The notes under the pieces were generated by a model. The model saw only the letters and a program-made list of their open reading frames with translations, did no database searches and was not told the DNA's origin. A DNA stretch of 64,000 nt from Arthrobacter sp. zg-Y844 (lineage in GTDB: Bacteria > Actinomycetota > Actinomycetes > Actinomycetales > Micrococcaceae): positions 558,001 through 622,000 of the forward strand of contig NZ_JANFLS010000001.1 in assembly GCF_024385465.1 (NCBI RefSeq), read 5' to 3'. Both the position numbers and the translations under genes were made by a program. This document shows, one piece after another, positions 52,046 to 60,679 of this stretch. Position 1 is the first letter of the stretch; the number at the start of each line of letters is the position of its first letter.

Positions 52046-53074
52046 TTAGACGCCGGAGTAGCTGTGCAGGCCGGAGAAGAACATGTTGACGATCGTGAAG
52101 TTGAAGACCACGCAGAGGTAGCCGACGATCGACAGCCAGGCGGAACGGGTTCCGGTCCAGCCGCGGGTGGCACGGGCGTGCAGGTAGCCTGCGTAGACCA
52201 CCCAGATGACGAAGGTCCAGACTTCCTTGGTATCCCAGCCCCAGTACCGGCCCCACGCCTGTTCGGCCCAGATGGAGCCGGCCATGAGGGTGAAGGTCCA
52301 CAATACGAAAGCCACTGCGTTGATGCGGTAGGACAGGTTTTCCAGGCTCTGCGCGGAGGGCACGATGCGCATGAACGGCAGCCGTTCCTTGCGCCCGGAG
52401 CGGATCCGGGTTTCGCGGTCAGCCTGCAGGAGCTGCAGGACGGACATGGCGAACGTCAGCGTGAACAGTGCCGACGCAATCACGGCAACCGAAACATGGA
52501 TGATCAGCCAGTAGCTCTGCAGCGCCGGAACCAGGTGTGCCACCGGCGTCGGGAAGCCGATAGTGGCGGCCATCATCATAACCAGCACCAGGCCCACCAC
52601 CACGGTGCCGAGGAAGCGCAGGTCCCGGCGGGTCAGCACCAGCAGGAACACCACGGCCACCACCAGGGCGCCCGTAGTGCAGAACTCGTACATGTTGCCC
52701 CAGGGAACCCGGTGCGCGGCCATGCCGCGGGTGATGACGCCGGCCGCGTGGACGGCTGCGGCCAGCACGGTCAGGGCAACGCCTACCCGGGCTGCGTTGC
52801 GCCGCGGACCGGTGTAGCCCATGGCGCTGTCAGCGGTCTGTGCCTCGCGGCTGCCGTCGGCATCCCAGTCCCGGGCGAAGCCGTTGCCGGAGCCGGCGGG
52901 AACGGCTTCACGCACGGCGGTCTTCTGTTCCAGCCGGCTCTCCACCGCCCGGATGGTCTTGCTGCTCTTTGCCAGGTCCCACGCGAACGCCAGGAAGGCG
53001 ACCGTGTAGGCGAACGCCGCCAGCAGCATAAAGCGCTCACTGTAAAGGGCGAGGGTGTAATCGATGGAGGGCAT
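52046..53074 (-). CDS. ccsB: Cytochrome c biogenesis protein CcsB/ResC
   Basis: A 342-residue heme-handling membrane protein of System II cytochrome c maturation. The tryptophan-rich WWD-type motif is seen as WAEQAWGRYWGWDTKEVWTF, with flanking His residues for heme. About eight TM helices. The ATG shares a base with the resB stop. It works with ResB to export heme and attach it to apocytochrome c. Confidence 0.92.
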   Translation of the reverse strand: MPSIDYTLALYSERFMLLAAFAYTVAFLAFAWDLAKSSKTIRAVESRLEQKTAVREAVPAGSGNGFARDWDADGSREAQTADSAMGYTGPRRNAARVGVALTVLAAAVHAAGVITRGMAAHRVPWGNMYEFCTTGALVVAVVFLLVLTRRDLRFLGTVVVGLVLVMMMAATIGFPTPVAHLVPALQSYWLIIHVSVAVIASALFTLTFAMSVLQLLQADRETRIRSGRKERLPFMRIVPSAQSLENLSYRINAVAFVLWTFTLMAGSIWAEQAWGRYWGWDTKEVWTFVIWVVYAGYLHARATRGWTGTRSAWLSIVGYLCVVFNFTIVNMFFSGLHSYSGV

Positions 53075-54858
53075 TACTGGTCCTTACCTGGATTTTCTGC
53101 GGCATTGCTGTCCGCCGTTGCGTTTGCGGAGACGGTGGCCCGTCCAACATTCTGTCCTTCTGCGTCCTGCCGTGCCAACCACTTCTCCGCGAACAGTCCG
53201 CGGAGCGCAGCTGCTTCACTGGTCAGCCGGGGATCTTCGCCCCGGGCCAGCAGCCCGTATTCGACCATGACCCGTCCGTCGGGATGCTGGCCTGCCCGCA
53301 CCCAGACCCGCCGACGTGCCAGGAACAGCGAGGCAGCCAGACCGGACAGGGAGAGCACGGCAAACACCAGGACGCCGGTCTTTCCCGGATCGTAGTGGAT
53401 GTCCAGGGCGGCGTACCGTTTGAGGCCGTCGAAGGTGATGGATCCCTTGCCGTCGGGGAGTTCGTAGGTCTGGTTGGCGCCCAGCACAATGCCGCCGGCG
53501 TCGAGGTCGCGGTTGTTCAGCGGGGTCAGGTCTTCGGTTTCCAGCACGTAGACGTTGGAGGGCACACCTTCGTCCAGCCCCAGGTCGCCGTAGTAGGAGT
53601 TGAGGTTCAGCTGGGGGTTGATCGGATCCGGGTCGCCGGAGTAGCTGACTCCGGCTTCGTCGATCATGGCGGTGGGCAGGAAGAATCCGACGAAGCCGAG
53701 CTGGTCCGGCTTGGCGTCCGGGGCCTTGATCACGGCAAGGGAGGTGTACATGGCGTCGGTGGGAACGGCCACGACCGGGCCTTCCAGCGCCACGTTGCCC
53801 TCGCCGTCGCGCACGGTCACTACCGGGGCGTAGCCGTTGCCCACCAGGTACACCCGGGTGCCGCCCAGCGTCAGGGGCGAGTTGACCTTCAGGACCTGTT
53901 CCTCGGGCTCGGCCCCGGGGTCTTCTTTCACGGTCACGTTCGCCGTGAAGTCCAGGGGCTGTCCGTAGTGGGTCTCGGATTCGCGGTCGAACTCGATCTG
54001 GAAGTCGTCCAGTGTCAGCGAATAGGGGCTCAGCTGGGCTTCGGTGAAGTTGGAGCCGGGTGTGAAGGTGTCGTAGCTGACGAGGGTGTTGACGAAGGAC
54101 TCCCCCTCCACCACGATCTTCTGTCCGCTGTAGCCGAACAACCCGCCCAGAGCCACGCAGGCCAGGACGCCGATCAGGCTGGTGTGGAACACCAGGTTGC
54201 CCAGTTCCTTGGCGAAGCCGCGCTCGGCTCCAACGGAGGGTCGGTCGCCGTCCGCGTCCCGGACATCCACACGGTAACCGCGGCGGCGCAGGATCTTCGC
54301 GGCGTCGCGCACGGCTTCGGCCGGCGTCATAGACATCGACGCCGGAACCGTCAGCGTGCCGTATTCGGGCATCCGGGAGAGACGGCTCGGGGTGCGCGGA
54401 GGCTTGGAACGCATGGCCTTGAAGTGGGCCTTGGCCCGGGGAATCACGCAGCCGATCAGCGAGATGAACAGCAGCAGGTAGATCGCCGAGAACCAGACGG
54501 AGGAATACACGTCGAAAAGCTGGAAGCGGTCCAGCCAGGGCCCGGTTTCGGGATTGTCCTTGATGTACTGCGTGACTACCGAGGGATCGGCGGGGCGCTG
54601 CGGAAACAGTGATCCGGGCACGGCGGCGACGGCGAGCAGAAGCAGCAGGAACAGCGCCGTCTTCATGCTGGTCAGCTGGTTCCAGGCCCAGCGCAGCGTG
54701 CCAAGCAGCCCCAGGGCGGGCAGCGCAACGTCGTCCCGGCGTCCCTTGGCAGGGCGGGGGTTGGACGGGCGGGGCGTTGTTGCTTTGTCTGTCACGTCAT
54801 CCGGTCCCGGGGTCAAGGTGTTCTCATTGGTCGTCTGTTCTTCACTGGGTTTCGGCAT
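53074..54858 (-). CDS. resB: Cytochrome c biogenesis protein ResB
   Basis: A 594-residue ResB/Ccs1 protein, partner of CcsB. Three N-terminal TM helices surround SMKTALFLLLLLAVAAVPGSLFPQRP; a large extracytoplasmic domain follows, and a last TM (TGVLVFAVLSLSGLAASLFL) leads to a cytoplasmic tail. The N-terminus has about 45 residues of Thr/Pro/Lys-rich extension. The ATG overlaps the ccdA stop by one base. Confidence 0.92.
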   Translation of the reverse strand: MPKPSEEQTTNENTLTPGPDDVTDKATTPRPSNPRPAKGRRDDVALPALGLLGTLRWAWNQLTSMKTALFLLLLLAVAAVPGSLFPQRPADPSVVTQYIKDNPETGPWLDRFQLFDVYSSVWFSAIYLLLFISLIGCVIPRAKAHFKAMRSKPPRTPSRLSRMPEYGTLTVPASMSMTPAEAVRDAAKILRRRGYRVDVRDADGDRPSVGAERGFAKELGNLVFHTSLIGVLACVALGGLFGYSGQKIVVEGESFVNTLVSYDTFTPGSNFTEAQLSPYSLTLDDFQIEFDRESETHYGQPLDFTANVTVKEDPGAEPEEQVLKVNSPLTLGGTRVYLVGNGYAPVVTVRDGEGNVALEGPVVAVPTDAMYTSLAVIKAPDAKPDQLGFVGFFLPTAMIDEAGVSYSGDPDPINPQLNLNSYYGDLGLDEGVPSNVYVLETEDLTPLNNRDLDAGGIVLGANQTYELPDGKGSITFDGLKRYAALDIHYDPGKTGVLVFAVLSLSGLAASLFLARRRVWVRAGQHPDGRVMVEYGLLARGEDPRLTSEAAALRGLFAEKWLARQDAEGQNVGRATVSANATADSNAAENPGKDQ

Positions 54859-55655
54859 CAGATCGGCAGGGTCACATTACCCAACCAACCTTGGAGCTGG
54901 TTGATCCACTGGTTCCAGACACCGCTGACCATCAGCAGGCCCAGGGCAATCAGCATGCCGCCCCCGAAACGCTGCAGGGCCAGCCGGTGCCGGCGGAAGA
55001 CGCCAAGGGCGCCCATGCCGCGGCGGAACCCGACGGCAATGAGCAGGAAAGGCAGCCCCAGTCCGAGGCAGTACACGAAGGTCAGCAGGGCTCCCTTTGC
55101 GGCGCTGGCGTCGCTGCCGGAGAAGGAAAGCAACTGAACTGCCGAAAGCGTTGGGCCGATGCACGGTGCCCAGCCCAGCCCGAAGGTGATGCCGAGCACC
55201 GGAGCTCCCCAGAGCCCGGCCGGCGGCTTGGCTTCGATCTTGCGGTCCCGCTGGAACCAGCTCATGCCGCCCATAAACACGATGCCCAGCAGGATCACAA
55301 CGAGGCCAAGGACCTGCGAGATCCAAGCCTGTTCGGAGCCTTTCAACCACGCACCCAGCTGTCCGATTCCGGCGCCCAGGGCCACGAAGACCACGGAGAA
55401 GCCGAGCACGAACAATCCGATGCCGGCGAACATCCGTCCCCGCCGCTGCTTTTGCAGGTCGACGCCGGTCAACCCGGTGACATAGCCGAGGTAGCCCGGA
55501 ACCAGGGGCAGCACACAGGGGGAAAGGAAGGATACGAGGCCTGCGAGGGCAGCCACGGGGATAGCCAGCAGGACGGACCCGTTCAGGACGGTGTCGGCAA
55601 AGGTATTGGCGGTGGACTCGGTCACCGGGGCCACGACGGCAGTAAGGAAGGACAC
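54858..55655 (-). CDS. ccdA: Thiol-disulfide electron carrier CcdA
   Basis: A 265-residue, 6-TM DsbD/CcdA-family protein that moves reducing power across the membrane to keep apocytochrome c cysteines reduced. The two conserved motifs are FLSPCVLPLVPGYLGYVTG and GLGWAPCIGPTLSAV with the redox cysteines. It lies 5 bp after the TlpA-like gene. Confidence 0.92.
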   Translation of the reverse strand: MSFLTAVVAPVTESTANTFADTVLNGSVLLAIPVAALAGLVSFLSPCVLPLVPGYLGYVTGLTGVDLQKQRRGRMFAGIGLFVLGFSVVFVALGAGIGQLGAWLKGSEQAWISQVLGLVVILLGIVFMGGMSWFQRDRKIEAKPPAGLWGAPVLGITFGLGWAPCIGPTLSAVQLLSFSGSDASAAKGALLTFVYCLGLGLPFLLIAVGFRRGMGALGVFRRHRLALQRFGGGMLIALGLLMVSGVWNQWINQLQGWLGNVTLPI

Positions 55656-55660
55656 TGTCC

Positions 55661-56296
55661 CTACGCTGCCAGCGAGTCGCTGATCAGGGCCTTCAAGGTG
55701 CCCTTGTCTGCCAGTCCGAGGATGCGGGCAGCCACGCGGCCCTGCCGGTCCAGCACCAGCGTGGTGGGTACGGCCGACGGCGGAACGAAGTTGGTCATGG
55801 CCAGCAGCACGCCGCCGTCCTTGTCCCGGAAACTGGGGTACGGAATGTTGAAGTTCCGTTCGAAGGCTTCCGCGGTGGCCTTCTCGTCCCGGATATTCAC
55901 GCCGTAGAAGCGGGCACCGGCACCGGCGAACTCATCGTGCAGCTCCACCAGGTCCGGGGCTTCCTTCCGGCACGGGGCGCAGGCCGCGTACCAGAAGTTG
56001 AGTACGACGACGTCGCCCGCCCAGTCGGCGGAGGTAACCTCGGTGCCGTCGAACAGGGAACCGGAGAACTGCACCGCTTCGCCGCGTTCGGCGGCGTCGT
56101 ATTCAGTGACGGAGCCGTCTCCGGCAATGTAGTTCTTGTTGTCTCCGGCGTTGGCCTGCTCGGCCAGGGGGTCATCCGTGGAACAGCCGGCGGCAGCTGC
56201 GGCAAAGGGGACGGCGAGGGCCAGCCCGGCACCGAGCCGAAGGAAGGAACGGCGTCCAAGGGCTTCCGGCTCAGCAGGGCGTGTGCGGTTCTTCAA
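55661..56296 (-). CDS. TlpA/ResA-like thioredoxin lipoprotein
   Basis: A 211-residue membrane-anchored thioredoxin. An N-terminal RRSFLRLGAGLALAVP segment looks like a Tat signal and ends in the lipobox AAAAGC. The redox motif is YAACAPCRKEAPDL (CAPC). It probably reduces apocytochrome c thiols with electrons from CcdA. No ATG fits; TTG at 56296 gives a suitable N-terminus, and GTG at 56332 is possible. Confidence 0.88.
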   Translation of the reverse strand: MKNRTRPAEPEALGRRSFLRLGAGLALAVPFAAAAAGCSTDDPLAEQANAGDNKNYIAGDGSVTEYDAAERGEAVQFSGSLFDGTEVTSADWAGDVVVLNFWYAACAPCRKEAPDLVELHDEFAGAGARFYGVNIRDEKATAEAFERNFNIPYPSFRDKDGGVLLAMTNFVPPSAVPTTLVLDRQGRVAARILGLADKGTLKALISDSLAA

Positions 56297-56355
56297 GGAT
56301 TTCCAGCTTTCATCGCGGCAGGGAGGAGCCACTTCTACAACGCGTAGTAATTCTA

Positions 56356-57018
56356 TTATGCTCCCGGAACATTTGCTGCACCGGGAAGGAGGTCCGCGCT
56401 GGGCTCGGCGTAGCGCACGCCGGTGAGTACGGCGCCGTCGAACTCCAGGGTGGTGACGGAGGTCAATGTGCACTCGCGCTGGCGGGGGTCATGCCAGAGC
56501 TTCCGCCCCTCGGCGGCGAGCCGGGTGACCCAGATCGGCAGCTGGTGGCTGACCAAAACGGCTTCGGCATCATCTCCGCCGAGTTCCACGGCGCGCATCC
56601 GCGCATCATCAACGGCGGACATCACACGGGCAACCTGCTTGGCGTACGGCTCCCCCCAGGAAGGCCGCATGGGATTGCGCAGGAGCGGCCAGTAGCGCGG
56701 ATTGCGCAGCTGGCTCTTGATGCGGGACATACCCTCAAAGCGGTTTTCCGCCTCAATAATCCGCTCGTCCGTGGCGATCTCCAGGTTCAGTCCGGCCGCC
56801 AGCGGGGCGGCGGTCTCCTGGGCCCGGGTCAGCGGCGAAGCAACCAGGTAGACCAGGTTGGCCCCCTTGCTGCGCTCTTCGATGAAGTGTTCCGCCACCC
56901 GGTCCGCCATCTGGCGCCCGAGGTCGGACAAATGGAACTCCGGAAGGCGTCCGTAAAGGACCTTGTCCGGATTGAAGACTTCACCGTGGCGCACGAGGTG
57001 TATGGATGAGCGGGACAT
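56356..57018 (-). CDS. Histidine phosphatase family protein
   Basis: A 220-residue phosphoglycerate-mutase-like phosphatase with IHLVRHGEVFNP at the N-terminus and the second His in AVLVSHQLPIWV. It heads the cytochrome c maturation cluster, a position common in actinobacteria, but its substrate is unknown. Confidence 0.87.
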   Translation of the reverse strand: MSRSSIHLVRHGEVFNPDKVLYGRLPEFHLSDLGRQMADRVAEHFIEERSKGANLVYLVASPLTRAQETAAPLAAGLNLEIATDERIIEAENRFEGMSRIKSQLRNPRYWPLLRNPMRPSWGEPYAKQVARVMSAVDDARMRAVELGGDDAEAVLVSHQLPIWVTRLAAEGRKLWHDPRQRECTLTSVTTLEFDGAVLTGVRYAEPSADLLPGAANVPGA

Positions 57019-57089
57019 GTGTCCCAGTTTCGCAGAGTTGGAGCCGTCAGCTAAATCTTCGAAATCGACAGGCCCATTTCACTTGAACC

Positions 57090-57125
57090 TTTAACCAAAC
57101 CGTGCAACACTGTATGCAAATGCAT
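57090..57125 (+). promoter_or_regulatory. Promoter of yceI gene with palindrome
   Basis: TTTAAC (57090-57095), a 17-bp spacer, TATGCA (57113-57118). The -10 overlaps a palindrome ATGCAAATGCAT (57114-57125), a possible operator. Confidence 0.45.
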
Positions 57126-57176
57126 GAAAGTGCCGTCGGGGCCTCCCGGCAGCACCGCTACCAGAAGGAGCTCTCC

Positions 57177-57716
57177 ATGATCCCCAGCGGCCTCACCACC
57201 GGAACCTGGAATTTCGACGCCTCCCACAGCGAAGTGGGCTTCACCGTCCGTCACGCCGGCATCAGCAAGGTCCGCGGCAACTTCGACAAGGTCGAGGCCA
57301 CGCTCGTGGTCGGCGAGACCCTGGCTGACACCGTGGTAACTGCCGTCATTGCCGCTGACTCCTTCAACTCCAACGACGCCAACCGCGACGCCCACGTCAA
57401 GAGCGCGGACTTCTTCGACGTCGAGCAGTTCCCGGAGCTGACGTTCACTGCGACCGGAATTGAAAGCGCCGGCTCCACCTACAAGGTCACCGGCGACCTG
57501 ACGATCAAGGGCATCACCCACTCCGTCGTCATGGACACGGAGTTCAACGGTGTGGCCGTGGATCCCTTCGGCGCCACCCGCTCCGGATTCTCCGCCAGCA
57601 CGGTGATCAGCCGCAAGGACTTCGACCTGACCTGGAACGCGGCACTGGAAACCGGCGGCGTCCTGGTGGGCGACAAGGTCACCATCAACGTCGACGCGGC
57701 CTTCGTAGCAGCCTAG
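57177..57716 (+). CDS. YceI-family lipocalin-like protein
   Basis: A 179-residue YceI protein, a beta-barrel that binds isoprenoid lipids. TWNFDASHSEVGFTVRHAGISKVRG is the typical opening and ITHSVVMDTEF a conserved strand. No signal peptide, so it is probably cytoplasmic. AGAAGGAG lies 6 nt before the ATG. A very strong terminator follows. Neighbouring menaquinone genes make a prenyl-lipid ligand reasonable but unproven. Confidence 0.9.
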   Translation: MIPSGLTTGTWNFDASHSEVGFTVRHAGISKVRGNFDKVEATLVVGETLADTVVTAVIAADSFNSNDANRDAHVKSADFFDVEQFPELTFTATGIESAGSTYKVTGDLTIKGITHSVVMDTEFNGVAVDPFGATRSGFSASTVISRKDFDLTWNAALETGGVLVGDKVTINVDAAFVAA

Positions 57717-57740
57717 ACCCCCATATTCCCCCCCACAGGG

Positions 57741-57775
57741 CGGCCCCGGACCAATTGGTCCGGGGCCGTTTTTTT
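57741..57775 (+). terminator. Intrinsic terminator of yceI
   Basis: A 28-bp perfect palindrome centred on CCAATTGG (57741-57768), followed by seven Ts. Confidence 0.92.
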
Positions 57776-57937
57776 GGGGCTGTTTTCCGGGGTGCGTTCC
57801 GGGGCCATCTTTCCGGGACCCCTGACCGTCCCGACCCCACCGCGATACGCTGGATGTTTGGCTGCGGGGGCGCCCCGGCCACGCCGACGGCACCTTCGTC
57901 CAGCCGCTTCGAGACACCAACCAGCAAGCAGGCGGAC

Positions 57938-58657
57938 ATGAGCACACCAGAAAACACTCCCGAGCAAGGGCGCGAGCCCAACCACCCGACCAATCCGGAC
58001 GGCCCCACCACCCCCGCGGGTGCAGGCGGCGCTGCGAATCCCGATGGATTCACCCTTCCCGGAGCCGGTCCCGGCTCCCGCCCTGAGCCGCAGTACGGCC
58101 AGTATGCCCCTGGCGGCCCCTACGACAAGTCCGGTCCCTCCGGCTACACCCAGCCCTCCGGCTACGCCCAGCCCTACTCCTATGCACCGCCGGTCAAACC
58201 GGCGAAGGGCCCTGCCCCTCGCGAGGTCATCATCGGATCCTGGTTGATCATTGCGGCAGGCGTGCTGAGCCTCATCAACAACATCATCACCTCCTTCAGC
58301 CTGCCGTCGATCATGACGTCCCAGGAGCAGGAGGCGTTCGCCGAAACCGGTTTGGACGAAGAAGGCGTGAGCTCCTTCCTCATTTCCTTTGGCATCGTCG
58401 TGGCCCTGATCGGCTTTGCAATCTACCTACTGATCGCGCTCTTTGTGCGGAGGGGGAAAAACTGGGCCCGCATTCTAGGCACCGTGTTTGCCGCCTTCTC
58501 CTTGATCGGCATCCTCACCATGCTGGGCGCTTACTTCACCTCACCACTGAGCCTGATTTCGCTGGCCTCCAGCCTGCTGGGAATTGCCGGGATCGTGATG
58601 CTGTATCTGCGGCCGTCCACCCCGTACTTCCGCAAGGCTCCGCTCTACCCCTACTGA
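57938..58657 (+). CDS. Membrane protein, Pro/Gly/Tyr-rich N-terminus and 4-TM domain
   Basis: A 239-residue protein. The first 90 residues are disordered and Pro/Gly/Tyr/Gln-rich (YGQYAPGGPYDKSGPSGY). Four TM helices follow, with RRGKNWARILGTVFAAFSL between TM2 and TM3. The 4-TM part aligns with the C-terminal part of the next gene (compare RDKRRWARVVSAVLAGTAL), so the two are neighbouring paralogs in that domain. Function unknown. Confidence 0.78.
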   Translation: MSTPENTPEQGREPNHPTNPDGPTTPAGAGGAANPDGFTLPGAGPGSRPEPQYGQYAPGGPYDKSGPSGYTQPSGYAQPYSYAPPVKPAKGPAPREVIIGSWLIIAAGVLSLINNIITSFSLPSIMTSQEQEAFAETGLDEEGVSSFLISFGIVVALIGFAIYLLIALFVRRGKNWARILGTVFAAFSLIGILTMLGAYFTSPLSLISLASSLLGIAGIVMLYLRPSTPYFRKAPLYPY

Positions 58658-58665
58658 GTTCGCAG

Positions 58666-58693
58666 AGTCCCGTCGGTTTCGGCGGGACTTTTC
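58666..58693 (+). terminator. Intrinsic terminator
   Basis: AGTCCCG and CGGGACT arms around TCGGTTTCGG, followed by TTTT, 9 bp after the 4-TM gene stop. Confidence 0.8.
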
Positions 58694-58825
58694 CCTTGCC
58701 GGATCGGGTTTCGCAGTGGAGGGGTCACACACCGGCCGTGCCCGCGTAGCGTTGTGTTCTCCTCCGGCGGCCAGTTGCTTCGCAAGGTGCCCCGGAGGTG
58801 CCGTTCCGCCGTGAAGGGGAGGACC

Positions 58826-60679
58826 ATGGCAGCTCTGCTTCCTAACCCGCAGCAACAAAAAACACGCATTCCCCTGCGCTATCTGCACCGGGCAGTCGAT
58901 TCTCCGGAGTATGCAGGGGCCAACATCTTCATCCCGGAAGCACCGCTCCATCCCCCGACGGTATCCGGGGGCTCCCCAGCAGGTTCCGATCCCGGCCGCG
59001 GCTCTCCGGACCGGGAGGAACTTACCTCCCCTGAACCCGGCTCATCCTCAGGGACCGGGGAGAATGGCAGCGGCCACGCCCTCTACCTCTGGCTCCGAAC
59101 CGGGCTCCAGGGTGTCGTCGCCTGGATTGGCAGCGGTATTCGCGGCACCTTTGCGTGGTTGGGCGCAGGCCTGCGTGGCCTATCCGCCTGGCTTCGGGCC
59201 GGGGCGGTCGGGACCGCCGTCTGGCTCCGCATAGGAGTGCAGGGAGCCTACTCCTGGCTCCGCAGCTTGGTGCGCCGTGCGTCCACTCGGATCCAAGCCG
59301 CGGCGCAGGCCACCTCCAACCAAGCCCGAACGGGAGCCCGGGCCACCTCTGCCGGCGTCCGCACGGGGGTTGTTCGGGTCCGCACCGGGGCACACGCCGT
59401 TTCGTCCCGGGTTCAAGCGGGGGCCCACGCAACTTCTGCAGGTGTCCACGCCGGGGCGCATGCAACATCCGTTCAGGTCCAGGCCGGTGCCCATGCCACC
59501 AGCGCTGCGGTCCAGTCCGGGGCCAACCGTGTCGGCGCCGGAGCCCGTGCCGCCTCGGCATGGCTCCAAGCCGTGGCGCATGCCGTCTGGAACTGGATAC
59601 TGTCTGTTGCGCACGCCGCATCGGCGGCGGCCCAATCCGCCGTACACACGACGGTCGCAGGGGCGCGGGCTGCCGCCCATGCGGTGTCGGTGGCGGCCCA
59701 GACCGTTGCACGTTCCGTTTCGTCGGCTGCCCGCACTGTCGCTGACGCCGTTGCGACGGCCGCCCGCACCACGGCGCACGCCGGTGCCGTGGTAGTTCGC
59801 ACCATCGGAAATGCCATCTCCAATGCAGCCCGAACAACGGCGCACGCCATAGCCGTCGGTGCCCGCGCCGTCGCACACACCACCTCAGTGGCAGCCCGCA
59901 CCACAGGGCACGCCACGGCCGTGGGTACCCGAACCACAGCGCGCGTCACAGCTGTCGGTGCCCGCGCCGTCGCACACACCACCTCAGTGGCAGCCCGCAC
60001 CACAGGGCACGCCACAGCCGTCGGTGCCCGCGCCGTCGCACACACCACCTCAGTGGCAGCCCGCACCACAGGGCACGCGATAGCCGTGGTGGTGCGGGCC
60101 GTGCAACGCCGGCTGCCGGCGAAAACCGGCAACCCGGTTCCTGCCATTGCAGCCGCATTCGCGCTGATTTCAGGTGCGGGCCTGTTCAATCTGTGGGGCA
60201 CCCTTTCAGCCGTTTCCCGGATGCCCGTACCTGATTCGCTGCCGCCTGCCCTTGCCCTCCTCGAGCGGTACGGAGTGACCGGCACCCACTATGCCAGGAC
60301 GCTCGCGGCGATAGCGATCGCCTATGCCCTGGTGATCATGGGAACCGCCCTGCTGCTTGCGGTTGCCGTTCGGGACAAGCGGCGCTGGGCGCGGGTAGTC
60401 TCCGCGGTCCTTGCCGGCACCGCACTGTTCTACGCGGTGAACGCAGGAACCGGCACCCAGTCTCTCGCGGCAGCCCTGGGTGTCGCAGGAGCCGCGATCA
60501 CCTTCACCAAGGGAGCAGCTCCGTGGTTCCACCCGCGGGTACCCTCCGTGCAGCCGTTCGGACCGCAACGGCACCAGGCAAAGCCGCACCATCGTCTCGG
60601 GGCCCAGGCGGAAACCCTGCAGCCGGATCCGGCCCTAGCGCGCCAGACGGGCCCGGGCGGCGATCTGCGAAACCTGTGA
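58826..60679 (+). CDS. Giant hendecad-repeat protein with C-terminal 4-TM anchor
   Basis: A 617-residue protein with three parts. Residues 1-85 are disordered (Pro/Ser/Gly). Residues 86-429 are 30 consecutive 11-residue units plus two 7-residue units, e.g. TSAGVHAGAHA, VATAARTTAHA and TSVAARTTGHA; the first six units carry Trp at position 4. This stretch has one Asp and no Glu, Lys, Pro, Cys or Met; only Arg and His add charge. Residues about 435-565 form a 4-TM domain like that of the preceding gene. Hendecads are the repeat of 11/3 amphipathic helices or right-handed coiled coils. The ATG has GGGGAGG upstream. The last 45 bp overlap rex on the other strand. Function unknown. Confidence 0.75.
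   Translation: MAALLPNPQQQKTRIPLRYLHRAVDSPEYAGANIFIPEAPLHPPTVSGGSPAGSDPGRGSPDREELTSPEPGSSSGTGENGSGHALYLWLRTGLQGVVAWIGSGIRGTFAWLGAGLRGLSAWLRAGAVGTAVWLRIGVQGAYSWLRSLVRRASTRIQAAAQATSNQARTGARATSAGVRTGVVRVRTGAHAVSSRVQAGAHATSAGVHAGAHATSVQVQAGAHATSAAVQSGANRVGAGARAASAWLQAVAHAVWNWILSVAHAASAAAQSAVHTTVAGARAAAHAVSVAAQTVARSVSSAARTVADAVATAARTTAHAGAVVVRTIGNAISNAARTTAHAIAVGARAVAHTTSVAARTTGHATAVGTRTTARVTAVGARAVAHTTSVAARTTGHATAVGARAVAHTTSVAARTTGHAIAVVVRAVQRRLPAKTGNPVPAIAAAFALISGAGLFNLWGTLSAVSRMPVPDSLPPALALLERYGVTGTHYARTLAAIAIAYALVIMGTALLLAVAVRDKRRWARVVSAVLAGTALFYAVNAGTGTQSLAAALGVAGAAITFTKGAAPWFHPRVPSVQPFGPQRHQAKPHHRLGAQAETLQPDPALARQTGPGGDLRNL
59849..60079 (+). repeat. 66-bp direct repeats within the hendecad gene
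   Basis: Three near-identical 66-bp copies at 59849-59914, 59948-60013 and 60014-60079, each two hendecads, with a 33-bp single unit between the first two. They indicate recent expansion by slippage or recombination. Confidence 0.85.

Noticed and set aside
59849-60079. Possible CRISPR-like array
   Set aside because: The repeats are in frame, 66 bp, adjacent or separated by a 33-bp coding unit, with no variable spacers and no cas genes.
59022-60285. Long minus-strand open frames opposite the hendecad gene
   Set aside because: They are the shadow of a low-complexity, GC-rich repeat; the plus frame has a good ribosome binding site, start, TM helices and a relative next door.
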